DNA from: Corynebacterium sp. sy039
GTDB taxonomy: Bacteria; Actinomycetota; Actinomycetes; Mycobacteriales; Mycobacteriaceae
Assembly (NCBI RefSeq): GCF_007904105.1
Contig: NZ_CP042325.1
Coordinates: 2,046,001 to 2,110,000 of the forward strand
Length of the DNA: 64,000 nucleotides
Direction: 5' to 3'
Under the pieces are notes generated by a model, which did no database searches, was not told where the DNA came from, and saw nothing but the letters and a program-made list of their open reading frames with translations. A program made the translations under genes and the position numbers. Positions 26,366-35,108 of the stretch are shown in pieces. Numbering within the stretch: the first letter of the stretch is position 1; every line of letters starts with the position of its first letter.

Positions 26366-26842
26366 TTACTGCGCCTGCGCGACTTCAACCACAAGCTCAA
26401 TCTCAACTGGCGCACCCAACGGCAATTCAGCAACACCCACGGCAGAACGCACGTGCATACCTGCATCGCCAAAAATCTCTGCCATAAGCTCAGATGCGCC
26501 ATTAACGACGGCGGGTTGCGCATGAAAATTCTGAGCGGAAGCCACAAAACCAACGATTTTTAGAATACGAACCACATTGCCGATCCCCACAACTGCGTCG
26601 ACCGCAGCTAAAGCATTAAGGGCAGCAATCCGTGCGTATTGATATGCCTCATCAACGCTTACTTCAGCGCCGACCTTTCCTACAGCTGCAAGCTCTCCCT
26701 GGACAAAAGGCAACTGACCTGACGTCCACACTTGATTCCCCACCCGAGCAGCAGGGATATAAGCCGCAACTGGCGCAGCAACTGCAGGCAGTGTGATATT
26801 CAATTCTTTTAATCGGCTAGTAACACTGGTGTCGCCAGACAT
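26366..26842 (-). CDS. RidA-family protein
   Basis: 158 residues, RidA/YjgF/UK114 fold that usually deaminates reactive enamine/imine intermediates. Features are GNQVWTSGQLPF near the N-terminus and a long family core ending in PLGAPVEIELVVEVAQA. The canonical catalytic Arg of RidA (in RAAVGVAELP) appears as RSAVGVAELP, so that Arg is kept. Its ATG overlaps the stop of the small upstream gene (TAATG). It is in the same order as Rv3678c. Confidence 0.88.
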   Translation of the reverse strand: MSGDTSVTSRLKELNITLPAVAAPVAAYIPAARVGNQVWTSGQLPFVQGELAAVGKVGAEVSVDEAYQYARIAALNALAAVDAVVGIGNVVRILKIVGFVASAQNFHAQPAVVNGASELMAEIFGDAGMHVRSAVGVAELPLGAPVEIELVVEVAQAQ

Positions 26843-26997
26843 TACTGCACCTCACGCTTCATATAAGCGACTAGGTTCTCTGGATTAGCGCCTGGAAGTA
26901 CAGTGACAAGCTCCCAGCCTTCTTCGCCCCAATTGTCAAGAATCTGCTTTGTTGCATGAATGAGCAAAGGTACAGTTGCATATTCCCATTTAGTCAT
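26842..26997 (-). CDS. Small DUF4177-like protein
   Basis: 51 residues: MTKWEYATVPLLIHATKQIL, then DNWGEEGWELVTVLPG and a short end LVAYMKREVQ. The W-E-Y-A start and W(G)xEGWELV core are the DUF4177 signature. The TAA stop overlaps the RidA ATG (TAATG), and the same small gene is present beside RidA in mycobacteria (Rv3678A). Too short for routine ORF calling, but its reading frame, coupling and conservation support a real gene. Function unknown. Confidence 0.85.
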   Translation of the reverse strand: MTKWEYATVPLLIHATKQILDNWGEEGWELVTVLPGANPENLVAYMKREVQ

Positions 26998-27030
26998 GGC
27001 TACTACTCTAGTGGGCTGTCAGAGGTGGCG

Positions 27031-27357
27031 CTACAGTCCGAGAAGTTCTCCCCCCTCGGCGAGATAAGTTGCCCAATCAGTAACATCGGGATTCTTACGC
27101 AAAATGGCACGACGCTGACGCTCAGTAAGCCCACCCCATACGCCAAACTCAACCTTATTATCCAATGCGTCGGACCGGCATTGCATCATCACAGGGCATT
27201 TACGACATAAAGCTGCGGCTTCGCGCTGTGCAGCACCACGTACAAATAATGCGTCTGGATCCCCATCTCGACAAATTGCCTGTAATACCCACTCATTACG
27301 AAGATTAGCTGCCGAGCTACTTGAATTTTTCGGGCTACTAAGTAGTGAAGTAGTCAT
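27031..27357 (-). CDS. whcA: WhiB-family iron-sulfur redox regulator (WhcA/WhiB4 type)
   Basis: About 108 residues from ATG 27357 (an in-frame start three codons upstream, 27366, is possible). Four cysteines in C-x(n)-C-x2-C-x5-C (AICRDGD, ALCRKCPVMMQCRSD) bind a 4Fe-4S cluster, and GVWGGLTERQRR is the WhiB DNA-binding turn. It is divergent from the class A PBP, as whcA is from the PBP gene in C. glutamicum and whiB4 from ponA2 in M. tuberculosis. WhcA/WhiB4 regulate oxidative stress genes. Confidence 0.93.
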   Translation of the reverse strand: MTTSLLSSPKNSSSSAANLRNEWVLQAICRDGDPDALFVRGAAQREAAALCRKCPVMMQCRSDALDNKVEFGVWGGLTERQRRAILRKNPDVTDWATYLAEGGELLGL

Positions 27358-27444
27358 ACTTTCCATCCTCGATATTCACGCCGATAGGATCACCATGTAA
27401 GTGTACTCACATAGCCCATATTGAGTCTAATGGATCACACATTA

Positions 27445-27466
27445 AGGGGGTCTGGTTATTCCCCCT
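27445..27466 (+). promoter_or_regulatory. G5/C5 hairpin 11 bases before the PBP start codon
   Basis: AGGGGG-TCTGGTTATT-CCCCCT forms a 6-bp GC stem ending 11 bases before ATG 27478. There is no other good ribosome site upstream, and the G-rich left arm is the only Shine-Dalgarno-like sequence. Confidence 0.45.
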
Positions 27467-27477
27467 AGCATAAAAAC

Positions 27478-29892
27478 ATGACTAATGTAGTAAGGGTGTC
27501 AAAGTGGAAATCAATTGGAGAAATGCTCGCAGCAACCGTTGGCGCCGGCATTGTCTGCGCACTCGCCATCAGCCCGGTCGCCGCGATTGGCAGCGTTGCA
27601 GTCAAAGAAACAAATGAGACAATGCAATCAAAATTTGAGGATCTCTCCACTGGATCCACCCCCGGGGTTACTACCGTTACTGACAAGAACGGTGACCCTA
27701 TAGCTTGGCTCTACGATCAACGCCGCTTCGAGGTCCCCAGCGACGCCATCTCCCAAAGCATGAAAGATGCCATCGTTTCCATCGAAGATAGACGATTCTA
27801 CGAACACAAAGGCGTAGATATTCAAGGTAATCTCCGCGCCATTGCCGCCAATGTGGTTGCAGGTGGCGTCGAACAGGGCGCATCAACTATCGACCAGCAA
27901 TACGTCAAGAACTATCTCCTTCTTGTCGCCTCTCACAATGAAGATGAGCAAGCAGCAGCAATCGAAACCTCTATCCCGCGTAAATTACGCGAAATGCGCA
28001 TGGCATCCGACCTGGATAAACAGCTACCCAAAGACGAAATCCTCACGCGCTATCTCAACCTCATTCCCTTTGGCAATGGCGCCTACGGTATCGAAGCAGC
28101 AGCACAAACCTACTTTGGTATTCCTGCCGCACAATTGAATATCCCACAGTCGGCAATGTTAGCGGGCATGGTACAAAGTTCTTCCTACTTAAACCCCTAT
28201 ACCAACCCAGATGCAGTGACCCAGCGTCGTAACGCAGTGCTCGACGCAATGGCCAATGCAGGAGTTATCTCACCTGAAGATGCCGCCACGTTCAGCGCAG
28301 AACCACTAGCAGTGCTAGAAACACCGCAAGGATTACCTAATGGCTGCATCGCAGCTGGCAATAGTGGCTTTTTCTGCGACTACGTGCTTGATTACCTCTC
28401 GCAAAAAGGCTTCGACATCAACCAGATCCACAAAGGTGCCTACACCATCAAAACCACCTTGGATCCCGTCGTCCAGCAAAGCGCACAAGATGCAGTAAGC
28501 ACACAGGTCAGCCCAGATGCAGTGGGTGTTGCCGATGTCATGAATGTCATCGAGCCAGGAAAAGAATCAAGGCGAGTCCTCGCCATGACCTCCTCCCGCA
28601 ACTACGGACTAGACCCCGAAGCCGCCCAAACAGTATTCCCACAAGCATCCACGCTGGTCGGCAATGGCGCTGGCTCGATTTTTAAGATCTTCACCGCCGC
28701 CGCCGCACTCGAACAAGGCTATGGTTTGGACACCATCTTCGCAGTGCCCAACCGCTACGAAACCCAAGGCATGGGCGAAGGCGGTGCCGAAAACTGCCCA
28801 GCAGGCAGCTACTGCGTAGAAAACTCCGGCTCCTATGCCTCCCAAATGTCACTACGCGACGCACTGGCATACTCACCCAACACCACCTTCGTCAAACTAA
28901 TCGAACAAGTTGGCGTAGCAGATGTCGTCGACATTTCCGTACGCCTCGGACTACGCTCCTACACCAACCCTGGCACCTTCGACGGAGAAAGCTCCATCGC
29001 AGACTACGTCAAAGACCATAACCTCGGCTCCTACACCCTAGGACCCACCGCAGTTAATCCACTCGAACTATCCAATGTTGCCGCCTCCCTAGCTTCCGAA
29101 GGAACCTGGTGCGAACCCAACCCCATTGAATCAATTACCGATGCGCAAGGCCAAGAAGTATCACTACCCACTCCACCTTGCGAACAAGCCCTAGACCGCG
29201 ACGTTGCCAATGCACTCGCCGCCGGCATGAGCCAAGACGCCACCAAAGGAACAGCACAACGTGCTGCCCGAGCAGCCGGCTGGAAAGGGCAATTAGCTGC
29301 CAAAACCGGCACAACCGAATCCCATGAATCAGCAGCATTCCTAGGATTCAACAGCAACTTTGCCGCAGCCTCCTATATCTACAACGATGGCACCACCATC
29401 GTGCCACTATGCACCTCCCCTGTGTACCAATGCGGCACCGGTTCCCTCTACGGTGGCGACGAACCCGCACGCACCTGGTTTAGCGCAGCAGGACAACTCA
29501 ATGCAGCCGCAGGAACCTTGCCTGGCTACGACGCAAAATACAACCAAGGATTTGTTTCTTCCCTCAGCGCCAGCTACCGTGGACGCGACGTCGAAGAAGT
29601 ACGCAAAGAACTTACCGCTCGTGGCTATGATGTACTCACCCAAGTCACCAGCGGCGACGGCACAGAAAAAAATCATGTGATGCGCGTCGATGCGCCAGTT
29701 CCACTCAAACGAGGCGCAAGAGTAACCGTCTACGTTTCCGACGGCACCATTCCAGTGCGTCCGACACGAAACTACAACCCACCCACCACATCCAATAGTT
29801 ACACCAGCCCCGACATCAACATACCAACTATCGAGACACCTAACTTGGATGGGATCGTCGATCAGCTACAAGATCTACTCAACCAACGCTAA
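27478..29892 (+). CDS. Class A penicillin-binding protein (PonA2 type) with PASTA domain
   Basis: 804 residues. One N-terminal membrane helix (20-40) is followed by a glycosyltransferase domain with catalytic Glu103 (SIEDRRFYEHKGVD). The transpeptidase domain has SIFK (Ser400), SPN (466-468) and KTG (609-611). A C-terminal PASTA domain (GRDVEEVRKELTARGYDVLTQ onward) and a Pro/Thr-rich tail follow. It polymerises and cross-links peptidoglycan outside the membrane. It corresponds to Rv3682 and the C. glutamicum PBP1a/b-type gene next to whcA. SIFK replaces the usual STFK. A GTG at 27496 is a less likely start. Confidence 0.94.
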   Translation: MTNVVRVSKWKSIGEMLAATVGAGIVCALAISPVAAIGSVAVKETNETMQSKFEDLSTGSTPGVTTVTDKNGDPIAWLYDQRRFEVPSDAISQSMKDAIVSIEDRRFYEHKGVDIQGNLRAIAANVVAGGVEQGASTIDQQYVKNYLLLVASHNEDEQAAAIETSIPRKLREMRMASDLDKQLPKDEILTRYLNLIPFGNGAYGIEAAAQTYFGIPAAQLNIPQSAMLAGMVQSSSYLNPYTNPDAVTQRRNAVLDAMANAGVISPEDAATFSAEPLAVLETPQGLPNGCIAAGNSGFFCDYVLDYLSQKGFDINQIHKGAYTIKTTLDPVVQQSAQDAVSTQVSPDAVGVADVMNVIEPGKESRRVLAMTSSRNYGLDPEAAQTVFPQASTLVGNGAGSIFKIFTAAAALEQGYGLDTIFAVPNRYETQGMGEGGAENCPAGSYCVENSGSYASQMSLRDALAYSPNTTFVKLIEQVGVADVVDISVRLGLRSYTNPGTFDGESSIADYVKDHNLGSYTLGPTAVNPLELSNVAASLASEGTWCEPNPIESITDAQGQEVSLPTPPCEQALDRDVANALAAGMSQDATKGTAQRAARAAGWKGQLAAKTGTTESHESAAFLGFNSNFAAASYIYNDGTTIVPLCTSPVYQCGTGSLYGGDEPARTWFSAAGQLNAAAGTLPGYDAKYNQGFVSSLSASYRGRDVEEVRKELTARGYDVLTQVTSGDGTEKNHVMRVDAPVPLKRGARVTVYVSDGTIPVRPTRNYNPPTTSNSYTSPDINIPTIETPNLDGIVDQLQDLLNQR

Positions 29893-31142
29893 GACCGCAC
29901 ACAATGGGCAACGACCACCGCGAGAATAGCAGAAAAAATGCCCACTAGCGGTGGAATGCCTATACCCAGCGTCGTAGAGCCATAAGCTAATGCAGCCGCT
30001 ACCACATAGCTCAACAAATTAGGCAGATAATAACGCGGCAACTCCACATCGGTTGGCATTTGCGTCCGACGCCAGCGCATAACATAATCACCAATAATCA
30101 CCCCACCGAGCGGCGGAATGAATACGCCCAATAGGTACAAGAAATCAATAAGATGATTGTGCACGCCCAAAATCGCAAAAACAGTGCCCACCACAGAACC
30201 TGCCACCACAAAAGGCGCTTTCCTATTCTTGCCAAAAATCTCCGCACCGGCGACGCCAAACGCATAGGCAGTATCGGCATTCGACTTCCACAAATTACCA
30301 AAGAGCAAGAACAAGCCCAAAGACACCAAACCGAGTTGGTAGAGGATCACCACAAAGTCGCCTTCGCCAAAGGTCATCGCCCCAATAGCGCCAAAGAAAA
30401 TCATCAAACCATTGCCAAAAATAAAACCAATAACACACGCCAACACAGCATGAGTGCCACTCTTGGCAAACCTAGTCCAGTTAGGCGCCTGCGTACCGGC
30501 AGACACAAAGGTACCGACCACCGTCGTAATAGCTACCGCCAAAGACAGCTGAGCCCCCGGCTCTAACGCAAAAAGACCAGACCAGCCGCCCACCTTATCC
30601 ACACACTTGTAGACCACCCACACTGCTAATACCAGAATCAACGGCGTCGTAATAGCAGACACCCAGTACATTCCTCTATAGCCATAGCACGCAGTCAAAC
30701 ACATCAAGGTGCTGGAAATAATCATCACCGCCACCTGGGCACCATAAGACTGCCAACCAAAAGCCTGAGCAGTCATCGACCCCACCGTACCAATAATGAC
30801 CCCATACCAACCCAATTGAGTACCGCCAAGTAACAGCGAAGCCACCTTCGCCCCATGCGTTCCCAACGTATAGCGAGCCATCACCACAGTGGTCAACCCA
30901 GTACGAGCCCCAACCCAACCCAAAGTCGCCACATACGCACCCAGGATCAAGGAACCAAGACCCACCACCATGAGCAGCTCGCTAAAACGGAAAGCAACGC
31001 CGAGTTCAGCGCCGGAGATCATCGTCGGGGTGAAAACAGTAAACCCAAGCAGCACCACGACGAGCGAGAAGAAAGTTTTGCGCGCCTGCACTGGCACAGG
31101 GGTGACCGGATAATCTGGATCTGCGTGCTTAGCACTATTCAT
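29889..31142 (-). CDS. codB: Cytosine permease, NCS1 family
   Basis: About 417 residues with 12 membrane helices. NCS1 transporters for cytosine/allantoin share TFFSLVVVLLGFTVFTPTMI near the N-terminus and GTFVSAGTQAPNWTRFAKSG in TM6-7, both seen here. I chose ATG 31142 (GGAG 8 bases before it); it overlaps the end of the deaminase gene by 8 bases. Its place directly after a cytosine deaminase makes cytosine the likely cargo. It converges with the PBP gene: the stop codons overlap at 29889-29892. Confidence 0.88.
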   Translation of the reverse strand: MNSAKHADPDYPVTPVPVQARKTFFSLVVVLLGFTVFTPTMISGAELGVAFRFSELLMVVGLGSLILGAYVATLGWVGARTGLTTVVMARYTLGTHGAKVASLLLGGTQLGWYGVIIGTVGSMTAQAFGWQSYGAQVAVMIISSTLMCLTACYGYRGMYWVSAITTPLILVLAVWVVYKCVDKVGGWSGLFALEPGAQLSLAVAITTVVGTFVSAGTQAPNWTRFAKSGTHAVLACVIGFIFGNGLMIFFGAIGAMTFGEGDFVVILYQLGLVSLGLFLLFGNLWKSNADTAYAFGVAGAEIFGKNRKAPFVVAGSVVGTVFAILGVHNHLIDFLYLLGVFIPPLGGVIIGDYVMRWRRTQMPTDVELPRYYLPNLLSYVVAAALAYGSTTLGIGIPPLVGIFSAILAVVVAHCVRS

Positions 31143-31596
31143 GTGGTTCTCCAATATCTTCCGCCCACAACTGCGGGCGCTGCTCAAGCATTTTTTGCAT
31201 AAGTTCATAGCACTGGGGATCGTCGGCAATGATAAGTTCCTTGCCCATCGTTTTTAACCACTGCTCCGAAGCCTGAAAACTACGATTCTCCCCAATCACA
31301 ATGCGCGGAATGTCATAAAGGGTGGCAGTACCAGCACACATATAACACGGAGACAACGTGGTATAGAGCGTGGCGCGACGATACACCTCGGCCGGGAGAC
31401 GTCCCGCGTTTTCAATACAATCCGTCTCGCCATGCCTAATCGCAGAACCCAACTGAATACGACGATTACGCCCCACTGCAAGCACTTTTCCATCTGCCAC
31501 CAAAGCCGCCCCGATAGGAATACCACCTTCATCCCAACCGATGCGAGCCTGTTCAATTGCGAGATCAAGAAACCGGCGATCATGTTCACTGAGCAT
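31135..31596 (-). CDS. Yeast-type (FCY1-like) cytosine deaminase
   Basis: 153 residues of the zinc cytidine-deaminase fold. Zinc ligands are in RHGETD (His, catalytic Glu nearby) and SPCYMC (two Cys). Several strings are close to Saccharomyces Fcy1: GGIPIGAALV, LYTTLSPC, IPRIVIGEN and the end RPQLWAEDIGE, which in yeast is RPQDWFEDIGE (from memory). Fcy1 converts cytosine to uracil and ammonia. This is not the E. coli CodA type. AGGAAAAAGT precedes the ATG. It is cotranscribed with codB. Confidence 0.88.
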   Translation of the reverse strand: MLSEHDRRFLDLAIEQARIGWDEGGIPIGAALVADGKVLAVGRNRRIQLGSAIRHGETDCIENAGRLPAEVYRRATLYTTLSPCYMCAGTATLYDIPRIVIGENRSFQASEQWLKTMGKELIIADDPQCYELMQKMLEQRPQLWAEDIGEPHE

Positions 31597-31620
31597 ACTT
31601 TTTCCTATCCACTACTTTCC

Positions 31621-32376
31621 TTAGCGCTTTCTTAGTGGAAACTCTAGCGCACACATATCCACAATGCCCGCGATAGCCGCCTGCGCAATAATCTTGCCCT
31701 TAGCAGCGCTTGCCCCAGCAGCCGACGCCAACGCCCCATGCGAAGGAATATCAGTTTTTTGACTTGGCACGCGCAGATACGTCGGCGGCGAAAACGACAC
31801 TTCTTGAGGATAATTCTGCTGCCGCACCGCATCCGGCGCAATATGCAACATCAGTGACGTTTCCGTCAACGCACCATGCTCTAGTGCCCAACCCGGGAAT
31901 GTCCCCTGATCAAATAGTTGATTAAGAATATGCTCAGGAAGAGGATCCCACCAGTTTGTCTGCATGATTTTCACGTCACGCCCCGCCTGTTGCTGAGCAC
32001 AAATCATTGCTTCCTGGAGAGGAAATTGATTCTCAAAGTGCGAGTTGATGATCAGCACTTTGCTAAACCCATCTGCCAGTATTTCCGTGAGGATATCCGT
32101 CGCCAAACTTATCAAGGCCATCGCGCTAAGGTCTATCGTCCCAGGAAACAAAGGGCCACCGCCGCTAAAAGGATTCGAGCGATACCCATAATGAATCTCG
32201 GGGAAAACCACTGCATCAATGAGCTTTTCGACGCCCGCCGCAATGTGTTGCGCAATGATAGTGTCCGTGGACAGTGGCAGGTGCCGACCATGTTGTTCAC
32301 AAGAACCAACAGGGACAATAGCAATGCTATCGGTGGCAGCAGCAATATCTTCCCATGTCGCCGCAGCAGCGTACAT
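31621..32376 (-). CDS. Creatininase-family amidohydrolase
   Basis: 251 residues. The metal-binding motif PVGSCEQHGRHLPLSTDT (Glu-x-His and Asp), SGGGPLFPGTI, INSHFENQ and EHGALTETSLML are the creatininase (creatinine amidohydrolase) signatures. The family also contains mycofactocin MftE and other amidohydrolases, but the neighbouring creatinine-type transporter and deaminase favour creatinine or a related cyclic amide. Its ATG follows the transporter stop directly (TAAATG) with AAGGAG 8 bases upstream. Confidence 0.82.
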   Translation of the reverse strand: MYAAAATWEDIAAATDSIAIVPVGSCEQHGRHLPLSTDTIIAQHIAAGVEKLIDAVVFPEIHYGYRSNPFSGGGPLFPGTIDLSAMALISLATDILTEILADGFSKVLIINSHFENQFPLQEAMICAQQQAGRDVKIMQTNWWDPLPEHILNQLFDQGTFPGWALEHGALTETSLMLHIAPDAVRQQNYPQEVSFSPPTYLRVPSQKTDIPSHGALASAAGASAAKGKIIAQAAIAGIVDMCALEFPLRKR

Positions 32377-33681
32377 TTATTCATCTCCTTGACGATCACG
32401 AGCAAAAGCAACGGCAATACCAGTAATGACTGCAGCCAACGCTAAGTAGTATCCAGGGGCAAGAACAGTGTTACACCTGCCGATAAGCCAGGTGGCAATC
32501 ATGGGTGCAGTGCCGCCAAACACAGCATTGGCAATGTTGAAGGTCAGCGCAAAGCCGGTTAGTCGCACCTGCGTAGGGAATTGTTCGGCGAGGAATGCCG
32601 GGAGCACGCCGTCGTTAAGCGCAAGAACACCACCGAGGCACACTTGCACTATGAGCACGAGTACCAATCCTGAGCTTCCGAGCAGCATAAAAGCAGGCAC
32701 AATGCTGATTCCCATGACAGCTGCCGCGATGAGCATGGTGGTGCGTCGTCCGAGCTTATCGGATAACGCGCCCGTGATCAGGACGAAAATGATATAGAAC
32801 GCAGAGGAAATACTCGAAACGATAAAGGCTGTGCTGGCATTCATGCCAATTTCCTCAGACAAATAAATGGGAACATAGGTCAAGATGACATAGAACCCGA
32901 TCGCGTTAAGGATGGCACCGGCAAAAGCAACGATCAACGCCCGCGGATAGCGAATTACCTCGGCGATTGGCAGGCGCTGAGATTTATGCGCCTGGGTAAA
33001 AGAATCCGACTCCCCCGCTTTACGACGAATATAAAACCCATACAAGCCCAATGGTGCAGCGCAGAGGAAAGGTATGCGCCAGCCCCAGGTGGCCAAGGCA
33101 GAATCAGAAAGCACACCGCTGAGCAGCGCAGCCAATAAAGAGCCAAGGAGCAGCCCCGATGCAGTTGCCGAGGGAACCACAGCCGCGTAAAGCCCACGCT
33201 TATGCGCGGGAGCAACCTCAGCCAAGTGAGTGGACGCGCCCGCATACTCCCCAGCAGCGGCGAAACCTTGAACCATGCGCAAAATCAGCAACGGGATGGG
33301 CGCAAAGGCACCAACACTGGCGTGAGTGGGCAAAAATGCAATGCATAAGGTCGCTGCGGACATCATCACGACGGAAATGCTTAGGGTATGAATGCGGCCG
33401 ATTCTGTCGCCAATGTGACCCCACACCACTGCCCCCAGCGGGCGAATCAGGAAAGAAAGCGCGAAAAGGGCAAATGTCTGTACTAATGCGGTTCTTCCTG
33501 AGCTCTCTGCGAAAAATACCTTTGCGATGATCGCCGACATGTAGACGTAGGCTGCGTAGTCGAACCACTCAATGAACGTGCCGATGAAGGCCGCTTTGGT
33601 TGCCTGGCGCAATTGCCTGTCTGCTGGCACAGATTGGGCAACGGTTGTTATGCGTGTGGGTGCGTATTCTAAAACCGACAT
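32377..33681 (-). CDS. crnT: MFS transporter of the MHS type, likely creatinine uptake (CrnT-like)
   Basis: 434 residues, 12 membrane helices with the MFS cytoplasmic loop motif GDRIGRIHTL and DKLGRRTTM. It resembles metabolite:H+ symporters. In C. glutamicum the MFS gene crnT is coupled to codA (creatinine deaminase) and both are controlled by AmtR. Here it is divergent from codA and heads the operon with the creatininase-type gene, deaminase and codB. Substrate is inferred from this context. GGAGGAG lies about 10 bases before the ATG. Confidence 0.75.
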   Translation of the reverse strand: MSVLEYAPTRITTVAQSVPADRQLRQATKAAFIGTFIEWFDYAAYVYMSAIIAKVFFAESSGRTALVQTFALFALSFLIRPLGAVVWGHIGDRIGRIHTLSISVVMMSAATLCIAFLPTHASVGAFAPIPLLILRMVQGFAAAGEYAGASTHLAEVAPAHKRGLYAAVVPSATASGLLLGSLLAALLSGVLSDSALATWGWRIPFLCAAPLGLYGFYIRRKAGESDSFTQAHKSQRLPIAEVIRYPRALIVAFAGAILNAIGFYVILTYVPIYLSEEIGMNASTAFIVSSISSAFYIIFVLITGALSDKLGRRTTMLIAAAVMGISIVPAFMLLGSSGLVLVLIVQVCLGGVLALNDGVLPAFLAEQFPTQVRLTGFALTFNIANAVFGGTAPMIATWLIGRCNTVLAPGYYLALAAVITGIAVAFARDRQGDE

Positions 33682-33748
33682 TGTCCATTACTCCTCCGAC
33701 TGCTCGACTGAGATGAGAGTAAGGGTTGGATAAGAAAGCTGTCAATAC

Positions 33749-33762
33749 CTATCGACCTATAG
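33749..33762. promoter_or_regulatory. AmtR-like site 1 (crnT side)
   Basis: CTAT-CGACCT-ATAG fits the AmtR consensus CTAT-N6-AtAG of Corynebacterium nitrogen control. It sits 68 bp upstream of the crnT-like start. Confidence 0.65.
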
Positions 33763-33817
33763 AACAATGAGGTGGGTGCCGGATTGCGCCAAATCCGCGA
33801 GCATATGTTAGATTTTT

Positions 33818-33831
33818 CTATTATCTGACAG
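33818..33831. promoter_or_regulatory. AmtR-like site 2 (codA side)
   Basis: TTT-CTAT-TATCTG-ACAG-AAA matches the AmtR consensus with one change at the variable t of AtAG, and includes the flanking TTT and AA. It lies 36 bp upstream of the codA-like start. Confidence 0.6.
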
Positions 33832-33866
33832 AAAATGGGGAGTGCCCCCAGAAAGGGGAACGCATA

Positions 33867-35108
33867 ATGCTCATCACCAACGCACGTATCGCAAACCACA
33901 ACGACGATGCCCACTACGACATCCGCATCACCAACGGAAAAATCGAAAGTATCACCCCGGCAACGCACGCCACAGATAACGACAGCTACAATGCCCACGG
34001 GCGCATCGTAGCCCCGCAATTCGTCGAAGCACACATCCACCTCGACTACGCCAACACCGCAGGCACACCCCGCGACAACCAATCAGGAACACTCTTTGAA
34101 GCAATAGAAATCTGGCGCGAACGCAAAGAACAAGGACTCAACAACCCAAAGCTCATCCGCGCCAACGCCATCGCCGCCGCCCGCTCCGCCGTCGCACACG
34201 GCGTAGGCACCATCCGCACCCACGTCGACGTAACAGACCCCAACCTCGTCGCCTTCTACGCACTACAAGAAGTCAAAGAAGAAATAAAAGACTGGTGCGA
34301 GATCGAAATCGTCGCCTTCCCCCAAAACGGCATCTACGCATACCCCGGCGGCGACAAACTAGTAGCACGAGCCCTCGACGAAGGCGCCGACGCAATAGGT
34401 GGCATCCCCCACCTAGAACCCACACGAGAAGACGGCATCGCATCACTCGACTACCTCTTCGACCTCAGCGAAAAATACGGAGTACCCATCGACATCCACT
34501 GCGACGAAATCGATGACGAACACTCCAGATTCACAGAAGTCATTGCAGCCCAAACCAGCAAACGCTCCATGCACGGATTAGCCACAATTTCCCACGCAGT
34601 AGCCATGAGCTACTACTCGCCAGGCTACCTATCCCGACTACTACCCAAACTCGCCGCAGCCCAAGTGAACTTTGCCGTATGCCCCAATGAAAACCTCCAC
34701 CTACAAGGGCGCGGGTTTAGCAGCGCCGTCCCTCGGGGCGTAGCACCAATAAAACAGCTCACCGAGTTTGGGATAAACGTCGCACTGTGCCAAGACTCAA
34801 TCTCCGACCCCTGGTACCCCCTAGGCAATGGCGACCTATTGCGCATACTCGACACCGGGCTACACGTCAGCCATATGCTCACCCCCACCTACCTCGACAA
34901 TTGCCTAGAGTTCATCACCACAAACCCAGCACGCAACCTCAGGCTCAACAACTACGGGATCGCCGAAGGCAACCCCGCCAACCTCATTGTGCTCGACGCC
35001 ACGTCGCAACGCGACGCATTGCAGCACAGCGCCCCCGTACTGCTATCCATACACAACGGGAAGAAAATTTTTGAGCGAGCAGCAGCGCCCGCCCAATGGG
35101 ACTACTGA
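33867..35108 (+). CDS. codA: CodA-type amidohydrolase, probable creatinine/cytosine deaminase
   Basis: 413 residues, TIM-barrel amidohydrolase closely resembling E. coli cytosine deaminase. Metal ligands are EAHIHLDYA (HxH), IDIHCDEIDDEHSRF (His, Glu), ISHAVAM (His) and CQDSISDPWYPLG (Asp). C. glutamicum codA was shown to encode a creatinine deaminase giving N-methylhydantoin and ammonia, so that activity is likely here. The residue after the catalytic Asp is Ser (E. coli has Asp) and the next loop residue Phe is Ser, which should alter substrate choice. AGGGGA precedes the ATG. Its stop overlaps the convergent YqeY gene. Confidence 0.88.
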   Translation: MLITNARIANHNDDAHYDIRITNGKIESITPATHATDNDSYNAHGRIVAPQFVEAHIHLDYANTAGTPRDNQSGTLFEAIEIWRERKEQGLNNPKLIRANAIAAARSAVAHGVGTIRTHVDVTDPNLVAFYALQEVKEEIKDWCEIEIVAFPQNGIYAYPGGDKLVARALDEGADAIGGIPHLEPTREDGIASLDYLFDLSEKYGVPIDIHCDEIDDEHSRFTEVIAAQTSKRSMHGLATISHAVAMSYYSPGYLSRLLPKLAAAQVNFAVCPNENLHLQGRGFSSAVPRGVAPIKQLTEFGINVALCQDSISDPWYPLGNGDLLRILDTGLHVSHMLTPTYLDNCLEFITTNPARNLRLNNYGIAEGNPANLIVLDATSQRDALQHSAPVLLSIHNGKKIFERAAAPAQWDY

